The position numbers were made by a program, and so were the translations under genes. From an uncultured Oscillospiraceae bacterium (GTDB taxonomy: Bacteria > Bacillota > Clostridia > Oscillospirales > Ruminococcaceae): a stretch of DNA of 5,894 bases. This document shows, in pieces, positions 5,872 through 5,894 of the stretch. The notes under the pieces are model-generated. The model made no database searches. It had not been told where the DNA came from and was given only the letters and a program-made list of their open reading frames with translations. The stretch spans positions 1 to 5,894 of the forward strand of contig UQSL01000098.1 in the NCBI GenBank assembly GCA_900543705.1, read 5' to 3'. Numbering within the stretch: position 1 is the stretch's first letter; each line of letters begins with the position of its first letter.

Positions 5872-5894
5872 ATTATACTAGCAGCGCCTCAATG

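Noticed and set aside
5377..5873. Minus-strand open frames near the right edge
   Set aside because: They are antisense to the frames of the GIY-YIG-like remnant or run through the palindromic element. Neither has a ribosome binding site or a recognisable product.
1..5894. CRISPR array, rRNA or tRNA genes, riboswitch or phage genes
   Set aside because: No regularly spaced direct repeats of CRISPR size, no tRNA cloverleaf or CCA-ended gene, no rRNA sequence and no phage-type genes were seen on either strand.

Overview
The window reads as chromosome of an endospore-forming Clostridia bacterium, plausibly in the Ruminococcaceae/Oscillospiraceae range. This rests on the protein sequences of rpsB and tsf, a YlmC/YmxH-type sporulation protein, a Firmicutes-type two-gene ABC exporter, strong AGGAGG ribosome binding sites and sigma-A promoters. 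The placement is from family resemblance only; the genus cannot be told. All intact genes lie on the minus strand, so the biological order runs from right to left.

Right edge (about 5208-5894): a decayed plus-strand GIY-YIG-family gene broken by two frameshifts (5433-5758), followed by a compact two-hairpin palindromic element (5827-5871) that looks like a dispersed repeat or a transposon end. Between the broken gene and the exporter operon sits a clear sigma-A promoter facing left (5256-5284), with two perfect 10-bp palindromes, one on its -10 box and one just past the expected transcription start.

Middle (2583-5207): a two-gene exporter operon, an ATPase and a 12-or-so-helix permease coupled by a 4-base start/stop overlap. 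It is followed after 33 bases by the ruin of a small MazG-like nucleotide pyrophosphohydrolase gene with an in-frame stop, a small deletion and three frame changes. The fragment accounts for almost all of an otherwise empty spacer. Next comes an intact, cysteine-rich YlmC/YmxH PRC-barrel gene (2262-2552).

Left part (1-2261): the rpsB-tsf translation operon (ribosomal protein S2 and elongation factor Ts) with a promoter (2219-2247), a leader of about 105 bases that may fold, an internal hairpin between the two genes, and a strong intrinsic terminator (99-135) about 220 bases beyond tsf. The terminator ends this transcript before any pyrH/frr genes. Between tsf and the terminator there is a small cluster of TGACGAA repeats, spaced about one helical turn apart, overlapping a possible plus-strand promoter that would point antisense into tsf.

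No convincing new biological system was found. The less obvious content is the two pseudogenes hidden in spacers, the double-hairpin element, and the candidate regulatory sites.
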